Below are positions 62,585 to 64,000 of a stretch of 64,000 bases of DNA, one piece after another. The position numbers were made by a program, and so were the translations under genes. Each line of letters begins with the position of its first letter. Within the stretch, counting starts at the first letter, position 1. The notes below the pieces were generated by a model that did not search any database, was not told where the DNA came from, and saw only the letters and a list, made by a program, of their open reading frames with translations. The stretch lies in assembly GCF_028290025.1 (NCBI RefSeq), contig NZ_JAQGKQ010000088.1, positions 1 to 64,000 on the forward strand, in the 5' to 3' direction. The DNA comes from Cypionkella sp. (GTDB lineage: Bacteria > Pseudomonadota > Alphaproteobacteria > Rhodobacterales > Rhodobacteraceae).

Positions 62585-63921
62585 TCCCGCCAAGACCGAC
62601 GCCACGGGCTGATAAAGTCTCTTTGTTTCAGTACCTTCGTCTGTTCCGCGCTGATATCCTGTCCGCCCAACCTGCGCGGTTGTATCGGGCTTGGATGGCG
62701 GAGTTTCGCACGGCGTTTTTTCGCAGTTATATGTGCAACGATCCGGCCTTGGTGAACCGGGTGCTGGTTGAGCGCCCCGATGATTTTCCGAAGTCCAACC
62801 GCATCGGCGAAGGGCTGAAGCCGCTGCTGGGCAACTCGGTTTTCGTGACCAATGGCGAGGTTTGGAAGCGGCAGCGGCGGATTATTGACCCGGCATTCGA
62901 GGGCGGCCGTTTGCGCGATACCTATCCTGCGATGTGGGCGGCGGGGCAGGCGGCGGTGGCTCGGATGCCGTTGGGCGAGGTTGAGGTCGAGGAGGAGATG
63001 AGCCACGCGGCGGCGGACGTGATCTTTCGCACGCTGTTCTCAATTCCGATTGAACACGAGGTGGCCTCGGCAGTTTTTGCCGAATTCCGCACTTATCAAC
63101 GCACGCAACCCATTCTAAACCTTGCGGCTTTCTTGCCGTTGCCAAAATGGGTGCCTCGGTTTCATCGCCGAGCAACTAAGCGTTCCGCGGCGGTAATTCG
63201 GGCGTTGATAACGCGGTTGACGGAGGGCCGAGCGGCTCAGATTGCGGCTGAAACTGCGCCGGATGATCTGGCGACGAAGATCATGACGACGGCTGATCCG
63301 CTGACTGGCGAACGGTTTGAGACGGGCGAGATGGTCGATCAGGTGGCGATCTTTTTCCTCGCGGGGCATGAGACGAGTGCTTCGGCTTTGTCTTGGGCGT
63401 TATTGATGTTGGCGATGGATCCGGAGGTGCAGGAGAAGGTGGCTGCCGAGGCGCAGGGTTTGGGAAATACGCCTGAATTCAGTGCGTTATCAAAGCTGCG
63501 CTTTACGCGTGATGTGTTTCGTGAGGTTTTGCGGCTGTATCCGCCGGTGCCGATGATGGTGCGCGAGAACGCCAAGCCTGAGGATATGCGGGGGCGCAAG
63601 GTGGCTCCGGGGGCGCAGATTGTGCTTAGCGCGTGGCATCTGCATCGTCACGAGCGCATCTGGGATAGGCCCGACGAATTTGACCCAAGTCGTTGGCAAA
63701 CCGAGGAAAATCGCGCCTGTGTCAGGGACGCTTACATGCCGTTTTCGGCGGGACCACGGGTTTGTACCGGGGCGGGATTTGCGATGGTGGAGGGCACTTT
63801 GCTGCTGGCGATGCTGGCGCGGGCGTTTCGCTTTGAGCTGACGCGAGAACTGCCGGTGCCGGTGGCGCATTTGACGGTGCGGGCTAAGGATGGGATTTGG
63901 TTGCGGGTCAGCCGACGTTAG
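62581..63921 (+). CDS. Cytochrome P450
   Basis: A 446-aa heme monooxygenase. Seen: oxygen-binding I-helix LAGHETSASALSWALLML, K-helix ExxR in FREVLRLYPPVPMM, and heme loop FSAGPRVCTGAGFAM (Cys about 394). It is soluble-type, without an N-terminal anchor. CYP family cannot be given by eye; the length and PxPMM pattern suggest a CYP102/CYP4-like class. It needs ferredoxin or reductase partners, none visible here. Translationally coupled to the hydrolase-like gene. Confidence 0.95.
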   Translation: MIPPRPTPRADKVSLFQYLRLFRADILSAQPARLYRAWMAEFRTAFFRSYMCNDPALVNRVLVERPDDFPKSNRIGEGLKPLLGNSVFVTNGEVWKRQRRIIDPAFEGGRLRDTYPAMWAAGQAAVARMPLGEVEVEEEMSHAAADVIFRTLFSIPIEHEVASAVFAEFRTYQRTQPILNLAAFLPLPKWVPRFHRRATKRSAAVIRALITRLTEGRAAQIAAETAPDDLATKIMTTADPLTGERFETGEMVDQVAIFFLAGHETSASALSWALLMLAMDPEVQEKVAAEAQGLGNTPEFSALSKLRFTRDVFREVLRLYPPVPMMVRENAKPEDMRGRKVAPGAQIVLSAWHLHRHERIWDRPDEFDPSRWQTEENRACVRDAYMPFSAGPRVCTGAGFAMVEGTLLLAMLARAFRFELTRELPVPVAHLTVRAKDGIWLRVSRR

Positions 63922-64000
63922 GATCGTCCGGTAAGTGGATGAAATCGCGTTGTTAATCAGCCTCTTTAACGAAAGGTTAATGACCCAGAAAGCGGCCATT
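63922..64000. other. Right edge, no feature
   Basis: The 79 bases after the P450 stop contain no recognisable feature before the window ends. Confidence 0.6.

Overview
The window is chromosomal DNA of a Rhodobacterales (Roseobacter/Rhodobacter-type) alphaproteobacterium. The family-level evidence is the gene content: F1-ATPase zeta inhibitor (DUF1476), UPF0262-hisD-GlxA regulator, infA-maf-RNase G-yacG, murC with two DUF2484 proteins before murB, an RNase E with long acidic insertions, betaine-homocysteine methyltransferase with a corrinoid protein and DUF1638, and moderately high GC. All assignments rest on reading the translated sequence; no database search was run.

Layout. 1-2.3 kb is a graveyard: a dnaE2 remnant at the left edge, a heavy-metal P-type ATPase that is 5'-truncated and frameshifted, and a piece of a YnfA (UPF0060) gene. 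2.4-6.2 kb is a small metabolic block: quinone-oxidoreductase-like MDR enzyme, ABM-like protein, exported alpha/beta hydrolase, an unlisted 59-aa tautomerase and a divergent LysR regulator. 6.3-16.2 kb is accessory DNA abutting the 3' end of tRNA-Phe(GAA): a variant SRAP protein, a 1643-aa protein with an N-terminal PD-(D/E)XK-like nuclease, a STAND-type P-loop NTPase and a long helical-repeat C-terminus (an Avs-like anti-phage candidate), about 1.1 kb of noncoding DNA with a cluster of perfect stem-loops, an XRE regulator coupled to a 63-aa ORF, two orphan genes behind a near-consensus promoter with an operator-like repeat, and an AlpA-type excisionase/regulator. No integrase is visible, so this looks like a remnant or satellite integrative element.

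From 16.2 kb rightwards is core chromosome: yacG-rng-maf-infA; a nitrilase, GNAT, NTF2-like, qorB/HxlR group; LMW phosphatase, UPF0262, hisD; GlxA regulator; metG; cytochrome b561 and YceI; an aldo/keto reductase, two lipoproteins, an XRE regulator and a desaturase. 32.8-46.8 kb is the distal dcw (division and cell wall) cluster: ftsW-murG-murC-DUF2484-DUF2484-murB-ddl-ftsQ-ftsA // ftsZ // lpxC-bamD-recN, with intrinsic terminators isolating ftsZ on both sides.

46.8-51.4 kb holds a methyl-group cluster (DUF1638, a small membrane protein, a corrinoid protein, a radical SAM protein on the opposite strand, Bmt) and the ATPase inhibitor. 51.7-53.7 kb is purC-purS-purQ. 53.8-56.9 kb is a DctB/DctD-type two-component system whose regulator lacks the sigma54-contact loop. 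The right end carries rne, tusA, ccdA, an unusual membrane alpha/beta-hydrolase-like protein translationally coupled to a cytochrome P450.
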